From Acidobacteriota bacterium (GTDB lineage Bacteria > Acidobacteriota > Blastocatellia > RBC074): a stretch of DNA of 64,000 bases. The notes under the pieces are model-generated. The model was not told where the DNA came from, ran no database searches, and saw only the letters and a list, made by a program, of their open reading frames with translations. The position numbers and the translations under genes are program-made. Within the stretch, counting starts at the first letter, position 1. Each line of letters starts with the position of its first letter. The DNA lies in the NCBI GenBank assembly GCA_016715865.1, contig JADJXM010000001.1, forward strand, positions 1 to 64,000. The letters are read 5' to 3'. Shown here piece by piece: positions 28,061 through 37,022 of this stretch.

Positions 28061-29296
28061 ATGAGATTGATTGATATTGTCATCGGTAGTTTGCGGCGGA
28101 GAAAAGGTCGTATGGCGTTCATCATCATCGGCCTCGCCGTCGGCGTCGGGACGGTGGTGGCGCTACGGTCACTGACTGCGACAATGGAGCAGGAGATCGG
28201 CGCGCAGCTTGATCAGTACGGCGCCAACATCGTGATTGTGCCGAAGGCGAGCAGCCAGGAGTTGTCCTACGGCGGCGTCACGCTTTCGGCGGCCACCTTC
28301 GATCTTCGTCAGCTTACAGACGAAGACATCAGCCGGATCAAATCCATCAAGTACGCCAACCGGCTGAGCCTGATTGCGCCAAAACTGCTTGGCGCGGTGG
28401 ACATTGATGGCCAGAAATTCCTGCTCTCCGGCGCGCAACTCGATCAGGAAGTGAGGATGAAACAGTGGTGGCAGGTCGTCGGTCGCGTGCCAGACAAGGC
28501 TGATGAACTGCTGCTCGGTTACGAAGCAGCGCAGAAGCTCGGCGTCATAGAGGCGGTAAAATCGGCAGATCACGACTCAATGCTTCACTCTGACCACACG
28601 AGCGTCAGGCAGCCGGAGTTGAAGCTGCTGCGCACTGAATTGACGCTCGGCGGCGAGGAATTCCGCGTCGTCGGCGTGATTCGGGAAACGGGCGCGCAGG
28701 ATGACCGGATGATCTTTGCCGGCCTTCCGACCGCGCAGCGAGTGCTGCACAAGCCGGGCGAACTGAGCCTGATCGAAGTGAGCGCGTTGTGCCAGGGCTG
28801 CCCGATTGATGACATCGTGGCGCAACTGAGCGCCGCGCTGCCCGAGGCCAAGGTCTCGGCCTTGCAGCAGGCGGTGCGGGCGCGCTTGCAAACCGTCGAG
28901 CGGCTGTCGCGCTTCTCGACCGCGCTCTCGGTCGTCATGCTTCTGATCGGTTTCGTCATGGTCTTTATCACGATGATGAACTCGGTGGTCGAACGCACGC
29001 GCGAGGTCGGCGTGCTCCGCGCGCTCGGCTTTCGCAAGAGTCACATCGTCAGAATTTTTATGATCGAAGCGGCACTCATCAGTCTGCTCGGCGGGCTGCT
29101 CGGTTGGGCGGTGGGCGCTCTCTCTGGCGTGCTATCCGCTCCCTATTTCACTGAGACTGGCGCGGGCGCAAAGCCGTCGCTGGCGCTCGCGTTGGCCGCG
29201 CTCGCGGCAGCGGTGATAGTGGGCGTAGCGAGCAGCCTCTACCCCGCAATCAAGGCCGCGAAGCTCGATCCGACCGAGGCGCTTCGCTACTACTAA
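28061..29296 (+). CDS. FtsX/MacB-type ABC transporter permease
   Basis: A 411-residue permease: N-terminal membrane helix (20-42), a large periplasmic domain (about 45-285) and three C-terminal helices (about 285-400) with the MNSVVERTREVGVLRALGF coupling region. This is the MacB/LolC topology, used for mechanotransmission or export rather than solute import. It is followed 13 bases later by its ATPase and preceded by the DUF2318 protein. Confidence 0.92.
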   Translation: MRLIDIVIGSLRRRKGRMAFIIIGLAVGVGTVVALRSLTATMEQEIGAQLDQYGANIVIVPKASSQELSYGGVTLSAATFDLRQLTDEDISRIKSIKYANRLSLIAPKLLGAVDIDGQKFLLSGAQLDQEVRMKQWWQVVGRVPDKADELLLGYEAAQKLGVIEAVKSADHDSMLHSDHTSVRQPELKLLRTELTLGGEEFRVVGVIRETGAQDDRMIFAGLPTAQRVLHKPGELSLIEVSALCQGCPIDDIVAQLSAALPEAKVSALQQAVRARLQTVERLSRFSTALSVVMLLIGFVMVFITMMNSVVERTREVGVLRALGFRKSHIVRIFMIEAALISLLGGLLGWAVGALSGVLSAPYFTETGAGAKPSLALALAALAAAVIVGVASSLYPAIKAAKLDPTEALRYY

Positions 29297-29309
29297 CAAG
29301 GTGCAATCT

Positions 29310-30044
29310 ATGTCGTTCATCACCATTGAGAATGTCACGAAGACTTACCAGCCGAACGGCGTAGCGAGCCGCGCCACGGTACTGCGCGGCGTCAGCGCCG
29401 AGATTGAAGAAGGCGAGTTCGTCGCGCTGATGGGGCCGTCCGGCTCCGGCAAGACCACGCTGCTGACGATCATCGGCGCGATGAGTCAGCCGACTGAGGG
29501 GCGTGTGGTCATTGATGAGGTTGACGTTTATGACCTGTCGGAAGAGCGGCGCGCCGACTTCCGCCGCGAATACCTCGGCTTCGTCTTTCAGCAACATCAC
29601 CTGCTGCCGTACCTCACCGCGCTTGAAAACGTGATGCTGCCGCTGGTGATTACGAAGCTGAACGCGAAGGAAAAGAGGACGAAGGCGCAACTGGCGCTGG
29701 AGCGGATGGGGCTGGGCGACAAGTTTGACCGGTTGCCGAATCAACTCTCCGGGGGCGAGCAGGGCCGCGTCGCCATTGCGCGGGCGCTGGTCAACGAGCC
29801 TCCGTTGCTGCTGGCCGATGAGCCGACGGGAAATCTCGACAGCAAGACCGGCGACGAAATCATCGGCGTCCTGCGCGCGCTCAACGAACAAGGGCAGACC
29901 ATCCTGATGGTCACTCACAATCCTGAGGCAGCGGCGGCGACCCACCGAGTGCTTGAAATTCAGGACGGCATATTGCTGTCGGAATCCGCCGAACCTGGCT
30001 GCCACGCGGGGCAATCATTGATGGAGGAAGTATGTGCAGACTGA
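29310..30044 (+). CDS. LolD/MacB-type ABC ATPase
   Basis: A 244-residue nucleotide-binding subunit with Walker A GPSGSGKTT, signature LSGGEQGR (E in place of the commoner Q-rich form) and Walker B LLLADEPTGNLD. I chose ATG 29310 (AAGGTG seven bases upstream) over GTG 29301. It pairs with the permease at 28061. Its last bases overlap the next gene, so all are likely translated together. Confidence 0.93.
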   Translation: MSFITIENVTKTYQPNGVASRATVLRGVSAEIEEGEFVALMGPSGSGKTTLLTIIGAMSQPTEGRVVIDEVDVYDLSEERRADFRREYLGFVFQQHHLLPYLTALENVMLPLVITKLNAKEKRTKAQLALERMGLGDKFDRLPNQLSGGEQGRVAIARALVNEPPLLLADEPTGNLDSKTGDEIIGVLRALNEQGQTILMVTHNPEAAAATHRVLEIQDGILLSESAEPGCHAGQSLMEEVCAD

Positions 30045-30790
30045 GCTTAATTCTGTTCGCAATCATCTTTTTTGTAGCGACACCCGTTGCGGCGCAGAAC
30101 TATGAGTTTTCCGCCGAGCATGAACACACGCTGCGTAGCTGTCGTGGGAAGCTGGTCATTACGCCGGAAAAGATCGAGTACCAGACAGAGCATAAAGATC
30201 ACGCGCGCGTCTGGCGCTACGACGAACTGCAACAGATCAAGGTTGAGTCCCCGAAGAAACTTGAGTTGGTGAGCTACGAGGATCAGAAGTGGCGGCTGGG
30301 CCTCGACCGTGTTTTCAAATTCAAGTTGCTCGAAGGCGAAATCACTGCGGAGATCAGCGCTCTGTTGCTGAAGCGGGCCACACGTCCGCTGGTGACGAGT
30401 GTCGCGCCCGCGCACGATGATGCGCCGGCGTTCGAGACGCCGGTCAAGCACCTGCACCGCTTCGGCGGCTGCATCGGCACGCTGAAGATTTACCCCGACC
30501 GCGTGGTCTACGAATCCAAGGAGATGCCGTCCGATTCGCGTTTCTGGCGCTACAGCGAGATTCAGAACTTCAGCCAGTCGGAACGCTACCGCTTCGAGAT
30601 CGTCAGCTTCGAGGACAAATTCGGCGGGCCGAAGGCGTACAACTTTCAGTTGAGAGAAGCGCTGCCCGCGACGGCCTACGACTACGTGTGGGCGCGCGTC
30701 TACCCGTCAAAGTTTCGCCGCGATGATCGGCTGGCGCAGCCGGGCAATTCCCAAACGGCGCTGGGTAAACGCCCAGCCACAGAACAATGA
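30032..30790 (+). CDS. Exported protein with two repeated beta domains
   Basis: A 252-residue protein with a signal peptide (1-21, ending PVAA) and two homologous halves: HTLRSCRGKLVITPEKIEYQ and HRFGGCIGTLKIYPDRVVYE, each followed by a W-R-Y/E-motif strand (VWRYDELQQ; FWRYSEIQN) and a KLEL/RFEI-VS-ED strand. The halves look like two PH-like domains. It overlaps the ATPase gene by 13 bases, suggesting function with that transporter. Not a family I recognise. Confidence 0.72.
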   Translation: MCRLSLILFAIIFFVATPVAAQNYEFSAEHEHTLRSCRGKLVITPEKIEYQTEHKDHARVWRYDELQQIKVESPKKLELVSYEDQKWRLGLDRVFKFKLLEGEITAEISALLLKRATRPLVTSVAPAHDDAPAFETPVKHLHRFGGCIGTLKIYPDRVVYESKEMPSDSRFWRYSEIQNFSQSERYRFEIVSFEDKFGGPKAYNFQLREALPATAYDYVWARVYPSKFRRDDRLAQPGNSQTALGKRPATEQ

Positions 30791-30806
30791 AAAGGAGGCA
30801 TAACCC

Positions 30807-31319
30807 ATGAAAAGATCAATTTTAGTGTTAGCTGTTTTGCTGCTGAGCAGCGCATACGCCTTTGCCCAGCAAAAACCATCCGGCAATTTGCCGAAACAAG
30901 AAGTGCAATTGGGGCGCGGGATGAGCCTGATCGCCCCCGGACTGATGCAGTTAGGTCTGGAGACGAACTTCTTTCTGCGCCTCGCCGACCAGCTTCAACT
31001 GGCGGATAAACAACGAACGGCGCTGGAAGAGATCGCCTACGAATATCAAAAGTACAGCGTGCAAAGGCTGGCCGACCGGGATGTGACGGATGCCGAACTG
31101 CAACGATTACTGACCCGCGACAATATTGATCTTGATGCAGTGCGCGCAAAGGTGCGGGAGGCTGAAGCAATCACGACCGATGTGAAGATTCGGATGATCG
31201 AAGCGGTTCTCAAAGCGGTCACCACCCTCACGCACGAGCAGCATTTGAAGGCCATCACTTTGATTCAGGAACTACAGATGCCGAAGGAGCGCCCACCGGC
31301 CGGACGCATATCTGAGTAG
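30807..31319 (+). CDS. Exported Spy/CpxP-like helical protein
   Basis: A 170-residue protein with a signal peptide (1-20, ending AFAQ) and a helical mature part with LADQLQLADKQRTALEEI and repeated LTHEQ-type segments, similar to the LTXXQ/heavy-metal resistor group. These periplasmic proteins act as chaperones or metal sensors. Assignment is by helical pattern and context, not by a firm motif. Start follows AAAAGGAGG. Confidence 0.6.
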   Translation: MKRSILVLAVLLLSSAYAFAQQKPSGNLPKQEVQLGRGMSLIAPGLMQLGLETNFFLRLADQLQLADKQRTALEEIAYEYQKYSVQRLADRDVTDAELQRLLTRDNIDLDAVRAKVREAEAITTDVKIRMIEAVLKAVTTLTHEQHLKAITLIQELQMPKERPPAGRISE

Positions 31320-31355
31320 CGGCGCGCGCGCTTCGGCAAGCGTAAGGAGGAAGAG

Positions 31356-32333
31356 ATGAAATCATCACGAATAATTCAAATGGCGGCGCTACTGCTGGCG
31401 CTTACGTTCCTGCTCCGCTCACCATCGCTCGCGCAGGAACATAAACACAAGCCCGCGCAAGACGCCGCGTCCCTCAAGCTGTCCACGGAGCTAGTCTCTT
31501 TGAGCGTGACAGTGACGGATCGAAAGGGGCAAGCAATCCCAGGGCTGAAGCGCGAAGATTTCAAAGTGTATGAAAGCGGTGTCGAACAGAAGCTCGATTT
31601 TTTCAGCGCCGAAGAGATGCCGGTCTGCTGGGGAATCGTGCTGGATCGCAGCGGCAGCATGATGGAGATGATCGGCGACGTTTACCGCGCCGCTGTACAC
31701 GTGGTGGATGAAGGCACTGAGGAGGACGAAGCCTTCGTTGTCACTTTCAGCCAGCGGGTCGAACTCGTCTCCGACTTCATGGCGGATAAGCACAAGCTGG
31801 AGAACTCGATCCTCGGCTTGCGCGCGGGAGGAGAGACGGCGCTCTGGGACGCCATCAACTTTGCGCTCGACCATCTCAAAAAGGCCAAGCACCGAAAGAA
31901 AGTGCTGGTCGTCATCACCGATGGGGATGACAACAGCAGCCGGATCAAGTTCCGCGAGTTGATCGAGCGCGCGGAAGAAGAGAACGTGCTCATCTACCCG
32001 GTGGGTATGTTTGAGTCGAGTGGGATGTTCAGTCTCAGAATGGTGGGCAGAGGCCCACGCGATGACCTGGAAAAGCTGGCGGAAGTCACCGGCGCGCGGG
32101 CGCATTTCCCCACTAATGTCGAGCAATGCCGCGAGGCGATGCGGGCGATTGCGGGCGAAGTCAGCCACCACCACCAATACAGCGTGGGCTACTATCCGAG
32201 CGATACGAAGAACGATGGGAAGTGGCGCAAGATCCAGACCGTGGCCGGCCAGCGTGACGGCAAGACCAAATATGTGGCCCGGACACGCGCGGGCTATTAC
32301 GCTCAAAAAGCAGAAGAAGTGAAAGAACCATAA
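31356..32333 (+). CDS. Exported VWFA-domain protein (acidobacterial type)
   Basis: A 325-residue protein with a signal peptide (1-26), a short beta domain (LSVTVTDRKGQAIPGL) and a von Willebrand A domain with a metal-site DRSGSM near residue 92 and a further VITDGDDNSS. This matches the VWFA-related family that is expanded in Acidobacteriota (TIGR03436). Probably a periplasmic protein-protein interaction module. Start follows AAGGAGGAAG. Confidence 0.88.
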   Translation: MKSSRIIQMAALLLALTFLLRSPSLAQEHKHKPAQDAASLKLSTELVSLSVTVTDRKGQAIPGLKREDFKVYESGVEQKLDFFSAEEMPVCWGIVLDRSGSMMEMIGDVYRAAVHVVDEGTEEDEAFVVTFSQRVELVSDFMADKHKLENSILGLRAGGETALWDAINFALDHLKKAKHRKKVLVVITDGDDNSSRIKFRELIERAEEENVLIYPVGMFESSGMFSLRMVGRGPRDDLEKLAEVTGARAHFPTNVEQCREAMRAIAGEVSHHHQYSVGYYPSDTKNDGKWRKIQTVAGQRDGKTKYVARTRAGYYAQKAEEVKEP

Positions 32334-32343
32334 GGAGGCAATC

Positions 32344-32598
32344 ATGAACGCAGAAAACACAGAACAACTACATCAGCAATTGACAAATGATGAAGAGGTG
32401 CGCGCGAGAATTTCGAGTCGCGCCTACGAAATCTATCTGAGCCGTGGCTGCGAGCCTGGCTGCGAAGTAGAGGACTGGCTGCAAGCCGAAAACGAAATCC
32501 TCGCATCTTCGACTGAAGGACAGCCGCCTCGCGCCGCGACAGAAAGCACACTGCCTGCGGTCGAAGAGACCGAGACAAAAGGCGAAGAGGTCAAGTGA
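32344..32598 (+). CDS. DUF2934 protein, second copy
   Basis: An 84-residue paralogue of the protein at 8276. The shared core reads SRAYEIYLSRGC and EDWLQAENEIL, followed by an acidic tail. Start follows TAAGGAGG, ten bases after the VWFA gene, so it is probably co-transcribed. Function unknown. Confidence 0.8.
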   Translation: MNAENTEQLHQQLTNDEEVRARISSRAYEIYLSRGCEPGCEVEDWLQAENEILASSTEGQPPRAATESTLPAVEETETKGEEVK

Positions 32599-32623
32599 TC
32601 CTTCAACAAAGGTGGGAGCTGCG

Positions 32624-33091
32624 ATGAGCCTGCATCAGAAATTGCAAGACGTGTACTTCGATGCAATGCATTTGCAGGAAGCGCTGGAAGCGATCCCGGC
32701 AGAGTGCGATTGCAGGAATGCAGCAGCGCATCTGGCAGCGGAGTGTTGTTGTGTTGCCAGACCGGGTTCGATAGCGAGCACGATGGCGTCCCAACAAGGT
32801 TGCCTCGTTCACCTGGGAAAGCTCAACAAAAGCCTTGGCTCATTCTGGGCGGACTGGAATTACCCAAGTTGGGGGGATCAGCGTGAAGAGCCTGAGTATG
32901 TGGATCCAAAGCTTCAGTCACGGGTCTCGCAGGTCTTGAGCTTGTGCCGCCTGCTTCGAACGACGATAGAAACGCTGGAAGAACGCGTTGAGCAATTCAA
33001 AGCAAGCTGCTTGCAAGCCGATTTACACCGCCTCAAGGAGAGCAGTGCTGATCTTCAAAAGCTGGTAACGGAGATGAACGGCCTGCTCTGA
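32624..33091 (+). CDS. Cysteine-containing helical protein, unknown
   Basis: A 155-residue cytoplasmic protein with an N-terminal cysteine cluster (ECDCR, ECCCVA near residues 28-44) and a C-terminal coiled coil (LLRTTIETLEERVEQFK). I chose ATG 32624 (GGGAG upstream) over GTG 32612. No family recognised. It lies among small genes of the same strand. Confidence 0.6.
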   Translation: MSLHQKLQDVYFDAMHLQEALEAIPAECDCRNAAAHLAAECCCVARPGSIASTMASQQGCLVHLGKLNKSLGSFWADWNYPSWGDQREEPEYVDPKLQSRVSQVLSLCRLLRTTIETLEERVEQFKASCLQADLHRLKESSADLQKLVTEMNGLL

Positions 33092-33138
33092 AGCGGCAGG
33101 TTGAGGTAGCGGGAGAATGAAAGATTGGAGGTAGTTTT

Positions 33139-33597
33139 ATGGCTCAGGAAGAGATCATCAATCAGTTGAAAGATCTGATTCAAAGACACAAAGTCTGTTA
33201 CGAAGTCTGGCCGGAGAGTTTGGTAGCTAAAGGTCAACTCGTCAAAGTTGGCTTCGATTTGGAGCTTGAAGGAACGCATGAACATCCAGGCAGCGAGGTG
33301 TTACCCGGTTGCCCGCACTGCCAGGAAGTTTACCGGGATTTGCAGCGAATCGCCGAGTGGATTATGCCGACGGAGGAGCGGCCCACCACTTATGAAATTC
33401 AACCCTTCGACCGCGCCATTCATTACGCGCCAAAGCGGAAGCTGCGATCTGAAGTCAGTTTGAACATCAAGATTATCCACCGGCACGGTTTCGATCAGCC
33501 GGTGGATGATTGCGAGCAGATGTGCTTGAAAGAGATGCGGCGGAAACTTACCGAGCTTGGCGTGAAAGAAGGGGACTGGAAGGACGAGAAACAATGA
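33139..33597 (+). CDS. Hypothetical protein with CxxC pair
   Basis: A 152-residue soluble protein with a PGCPHCQEV segment (about residue 56) and a C-terminal helical ending. Start follows GGAGG. Its stop overlaps the start of the LOG-like gene (ATGA), so the two are translationally coupled. Function unknown. Confidence 0.68.
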   Translation: MAQEEIINQLKDLIQRHKVCYEVWPESLVAKGQLVKVGFDLELEGTHEHPGSEVLPGCPHCQEVYRDLQRIAEWIMPTEERPTTYEIQPFDRAIHYAPKRKLRSEVSLNIKIIHRHGFDQPVDDCEQMCLKEMRRKLTELGVKEGDWKDEKQ

Positions 33598-34328
33598 ATA
33601 GCCAAATTGAAGGATCATCTTCCGACGCCACCCGGATTGCGCGCGATCCATTCAGCGGCGCGCAGATCAGATTTGGTGTGATGGGATCGGCGGGCGGCGA
33701 CTTTGCCGCGTCCAGTCTGGAGTTGTGCCGGGAGCTTGGGCGCGCTATAGCTGAGAACGGTTGTTGTCTGCTGACCGGGGCCTGTCCCGGCCTGCCGCAT
33801 GAAGCGGTGCTCGGTGCAAAGGAAGTCGGCGGGCATGTCATCGGCATCTCGCCCGCCATGAGTTTGAAGGAGCACGTCGAGACTTTCGGCTCTCCTTACA
33901 AAGAGTATGACGTGCTGATTTTTACCGGGCTTGGGCTGATGGGGCGCGAACTGGTCAACATCAGAAGCTGCAACATCGTGATCGTGGTCGGCGGGCGTTC
34001 CGGCACACTGGGCGAATTCTCGATTGCCTATGAAGAGGGCAAGTTGATCGGAGTGCTGACCCGCACCGGGGGCATCACGACCGCGTTGCCGGCGCTGGAA
34101 AGCACGCTCGGCAAAAAGACCGGAGCGGAGGTCATTTACGACGCAGACCCGCAGCGGCTGATCAGCCTGCTGCTGGAACGTTACCTGTCCGGGAGTTATG
34201 TGTGCCCGTGCGACCCGGAATGTGCGAAGGCCGCTCGCGAATCGAGGGAGGATGCTGATGGATACGGCGGTCGGTCTGGTTCAGACATATTTATGGCGCT
34301 ATTGGTCAAGCTTGATTTGGAACTATGA
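33594..34328 (+). CDS. LOG/TIGR00725-like nucleotide-binding-fold protein
   Basis: A 244-residue protein with the Rossmann-like core of the LOG family: VMGSAGGDFAASS, TGACPGLPHEAVLGAKEVGG and GGRSGTLGEFSIAYEEGK, the last matching the PGGxGTxxE site of lysine-decarboxylase-like phosphoribohydrolases with one changed residue. The C-terminus has a CPCDPEC cluster. Role unknown in this group. The start overlaps the previous stop. Confidence 0.8.
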   Translation: MNSQIEGSSSDATRIARDPFSGAQIRFGVMGSAGGDFAASSLELCRELGRAIAENGCCLLTGACPGLPHEAVLGAKEVGGHVIGISPAMSLKEHVETFGSPYKEYDVLIFTGLGLMGRELVNIRSCNIVIVVGGRSGTLGEFSIAYEEGKLIGVLTRTGGITTALPALESTLGKKTGAEVIYDADPQRLISLLLERYLSGSYVCPCDPECAKAARESREDADGYGGRSGSDIFMALLVKLDLEL

Positions 34329-34367
34329 CCACAACTCAATCATAACAACCGATCATAAGGAGGAATT

Positions 34368-34859
34368 ATGGCAGCAAAAAATCATTACCCCACGACAATT
34401 CAGAAGATTTCGGCAACGACTTGCGCTGTTGTTCTTGGCTTCAATCTGTCCGGCTCAATCCTGGCGCAGTCCAGCGTTGCAGACCGTTTCAAGGATGTGA
34501 AGTACGTCAAGACTGCCGAGAAGAAGGCTGACGAAATCGAAGGCGAGCTGGAAATTGACAAGCAGAGCGGCGGAATCCGCTTTCTGTCGAAAGGCTCCGA
34601 GTTAGTCAAAGTGGAGAAGCCGCAAGTAACCAGTCTTCTCTACGAACGGACTTCACGCCCGCGTTATGTGTCGGGATTGCTGCTGGCTTGGCCGTTGCTT
34701 TTCACCAAGGGGAAGAAACACTTCCTGACCATCCAGTACAAGAACAGCGCGGGTCAGGGAGAGTTCGCGTTGCTCCATCTGGATAAGAGCAACTACCAGG
34801 CGATTCTGGCCGCGGTTGAAGCTGCGACGGGGGTGAAGGTTGAACGGACGATTGACTAA
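34368..34859 (+). CDS. Exported hypothetical protein
   Basis: A 163-residue protein with a signal-like N-terminus (13-34, ending SILAQ), a charged middle and a hydrophobic segment (about 104-115, SGLLLAWPLLF). Start follows AAGGAGG. No family recognised; probably periplasmic or membrane associated. Confidence 0.6.
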   Translation: MAAKNHYPTTIQKISATTCAVVLGFNLSGSILAQSSVADRFKDVKYVKTAEKKADEIEGELEIDKQSGGIRFLSKGSELVKVEKPQVTSLLYERTSRPRYVSGLLLAWPLLFTKGKKHFLTIQYKNSAGQGEFALLHLDKSNYQAILAAVEAATGVKVERTID

Positions 34860-34906
34860 ACACGTCCGCATACTCGCTGTAGCCTGCGGACGAAGCGACG
34901 GAACGT

Positions 34907-35107
34907 ATGATCACAGATCTGGTTTGCAACATGCAGCTCAACGAACAGGAAGTAATGCACACGCGCACTTTCGAGGGCGAGGTCTATTACTTCTGTTCCG
35001 AAGCCTGCCGCGCCGAGTTCGAGCGACACACTGAGGACTATGTGAAGCAGGCTCAACCTGAGCGGGAGCGAGAAACAGATGTGCAGATTTCTTTGCTACA
35101 CAGGTAG
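34907..35107 (+). CDS. Small YHS-domain protein
   Basis: A 66-residue protein consisting of a YHS metal-binding domain: DLVCNMQLNEQE, then YYFCSEACRAEFERH. The family often accompanies copper transporters and binds metal through the cysteine pair. It overlaps the next gene by 29 bases. The same domain is fused to the phosphorylase at 10427. Start site is weakly defined. Confidence 0.7.
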   Translation: MITDLVCNMQLNEQEVMHTRTFEGEVYYFCSEACRAEFERHTEDYVKQAQPERERETDVQISLLHR

Positions 35108-35960
35108 TCCGATGATGCTGGCTGACCTGCTTTATCGGCCCGGACATTCGCTCATCCTTCAAAGCTACAAGTCGAGGGAGCGCAGAGAGCCGCTCAATGG
35201 CGATGGTTTCGGCGTTGGCTGGTATCAGCCTGAAATCAGTCAGACGCCCTGCGTCTTCACCAGTCTTACGCCAGCCTGGAGTAACCGAAACCTGCAGCGG
35301 CTGTCAGAGCATGTCAAATCACCATGTTTTTTCGCGCACGTCCGCGCCGCCTCGCCGGGAATGCAGGTGGCGGAAGCGAACTGCCATCCGTTCCAGTTCG
35401 GTCGCTATCTCTGGATGCACAACGGCACGGTCGAAGGCTTCAACCGAATCAAGCGCCGGGTGCAGCAATCGCTGCCGGATCATCTTTTTCATGCGATACA
35501 GGGGACGACCGATTCGGAGCATGCCTTCGCCATCTTTCTCAACCTGCTCGGAGATGCGGAGCGGGTCGTGCCAGCCCGAGAGCTTGGGCAGTTGCTGGTC
35601 AGGACAGTCGAGCGCCTTGAGCATTGGGCGCTCGAAGCAGAAATTGCAGGCCCCTCCTACTACAACTTTGCAGTAACAGATGGGCGGAACCTGGCTGCGA
35701 TTCGCTATGTCTCAGACCAAAGACTTGAACCAGCTTCGCTCTATTACGCGACGGGTAAAAAGTTTTCATACTCAGATGGCGATGGCTGTTTAGGCGAAGC
35801 GGCTGAAAAAGAGCGCGCTGTCATCATCGCCTCCGAGAGGTTGACCGAGCAGAAGGAGGATTGGGTGCGCGTTGCGCCGAACCACGTGCTGATGGTCACG
35901 GACGAACTTGACGTGGCGGTTGAACTGGTCAGTGTGCAACGGCGGGCGAACGGAAGTTGA
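35079..35960 (+). CDS. Class II glutamine amidotransferase (EgtC-like)
   Basis: A 293-residue Ntn-type amidotransferase. The second residue is the nucleophile Cys (MCRFLCYTG), followed by GDGFGVGWY, HVRAASPG and NCHPFQFG with MHNGTV, the usual glutaminase motifs. No synthase domain is attached, as in EgtC/YafJ proteins. Substrate unknown. It overlaps the YHS gene. Confidence 0.88.
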   Translation: MCRFLCYTGSPMMLADLLYRPGHSLILQSYKSRERREPLNGDGFGVGWYQPEISQTPCVFTSLTPAWSNRNLQRLSEHVKSPCFFAHVRAASPGMQVAEANCHPFQFGRYLWMHNGTVEGFNRIKRRVQQSLPDHLFHAIQGTTDSEHAFAIFLNLLGDAERVVPARELGQLLVRTVERLEHWALEAEIAGPSYYNFAVTDGRNLAAIRYVSDQRLEPASLYYATGKKFSYSDGDGCLGEAAEKERAVIIASERLTEQKEDWVRVAPNHVLMVTDELDVAVELVSVQRRANGS

Positions 35961-35997
35961 GGCGATGACCATGCAGCGGAGCAGGAGGAGCGGGCAA

Positions 35998-36412
35998 TGC
36001 AAAGAGACCTTGCTGCAAAAACTGGCTTTCGTACTTTTATGTTTAACTGCGGAGACTGTCTGTTTTTGATCGTGGTTGGAGTAATTGCGACCGGGATCAT
36101 CACATGGTTCATCATCTGGGATGGAACATTGTCTTGACGTTGACGGTGGGGATGGCCGCCGCGATGTTCGTGCAAATGCTGCTCGCGCGCGCAGTCGCGC
36201 CGGTTCTCGGCTCGATTGAGAGCATGGTTCCTTCGATGGTTGCGGCGATGATCATCCCGATGGCGGTCTGTCTGCTGGAACTCGCTGGAATCAGTCTGAA
36301 CAACTCGTCTGCTGTCATTATCGGTGCAACAGGCGGCATAGGCGTCTTCCTCCTGCTCAGGCTGTATGCAGTCAGATGTCGGAAATGTTTTTGTGCTTTG
36401 TACAAGTCCTGA
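35998..36412 (+). CDS. Small multi-pass membrane protein (probable frameshift)
   Basis: The strong AGGAGGAG site at 35983-35990 points to ATG 35998: MQRDLAAKTGFRTFMFN, a Cys pair CGDC and a first membrane helix (LFLIVVGVIATGIITWFI). The frame then shifts near 36105 to a second frame with three further helices (IVLTLTVGMAAAMFVQMLL, MVAAMIIPMAVCLLEL, IIGATGGIGVFLLL) ending at 36412. Joining them gives about 135 residues. Function unknown. The following methyltransferase start overlaps its stop. Confidence 0.5.
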
Positions 36413-37020
36413 TGAGATCAGCAATGGCGACAATCTGGGACAAACGGGCCAGGCTTTACGACACGTTCGAGGCATCCGACCTGCGGCGCGGGCCAGCCAG
36501 GGAGGCGCTCTTTCGTGAAATGACCGGTCGCGTGCTGTTCGTCGCAGTTGGAACGGGGATGGACATCAAACATTTCCCGCCTGGTCGCGAAATTGTTGCC
36601 ATAGACATCAGCGAAGAGATGCTGCGGAGAGCCGCTCCGCGCGCACAAAAATATCCTGGGGAGCTTCGTCTGGTGCGCGCGGACGCGCTCAAGTTGTGCT
36701 TTGCCGATGAATCATTTGACACCGTGGCGACCTCCTGCACGATGTGCTCTGTCCCTGATCCTCAGCAGGTATTTCGGGAGATTTATCGCGTGTTGCGTCC
36801 TGGCGGGAAGCTGCTGATGTTTGAGCATGTGCGCAGCCGTAATCCAGTTCTCGGTCTCACACTGGATCTGATGACGCTCTTCACGCGCCGCAACGGGACC
36901 GCGATGAATCGCCGCACTGTGGAAACAGCCATCGCTGCCAACTTTCATATCACTAATGTTGAGCCTGTGTTTCTGGATATTATTCTGGCAGTACGTGGAG
37001 AGAAGCTGAGGGAGAACTGA
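36412..37020 (+). CDS. Class I SAM-dependent methyltransferase
   Basis: A 202-residue methyltransferase with the SAM site LFVAVGTGMDIKHFP, acidic strand IVAIDISEEML, motif VRADALKLCFADESFD and VLRPGGKLLMFEH. It resembles UbiE/PmtA-like enzymes that methylate quinones or lipids; the substrate is not readable. ATG 36412 overlaps the previous stop (TGATG). A second start at 36424 is possible. Confidence 0.88.
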   Translation: MRSAMATIWDKRARLYDTFEASDLRRGPAREALFREMTGRVLFVAVGTGMDIKHFPPGREIVAIDISEEMLRRAAPRAQKYPGELRLVRADALKLCFADESFDTVATSCTMCSVPDPQQVFREIYRVLRPGGKLLMFEHVRSRNPVLGLTLDLMTLFTRRNGTAMNRRTVETAIAANFHITNVEPVFLDIILAVRGEKLREN

Positions 37021-37022
37021 GT

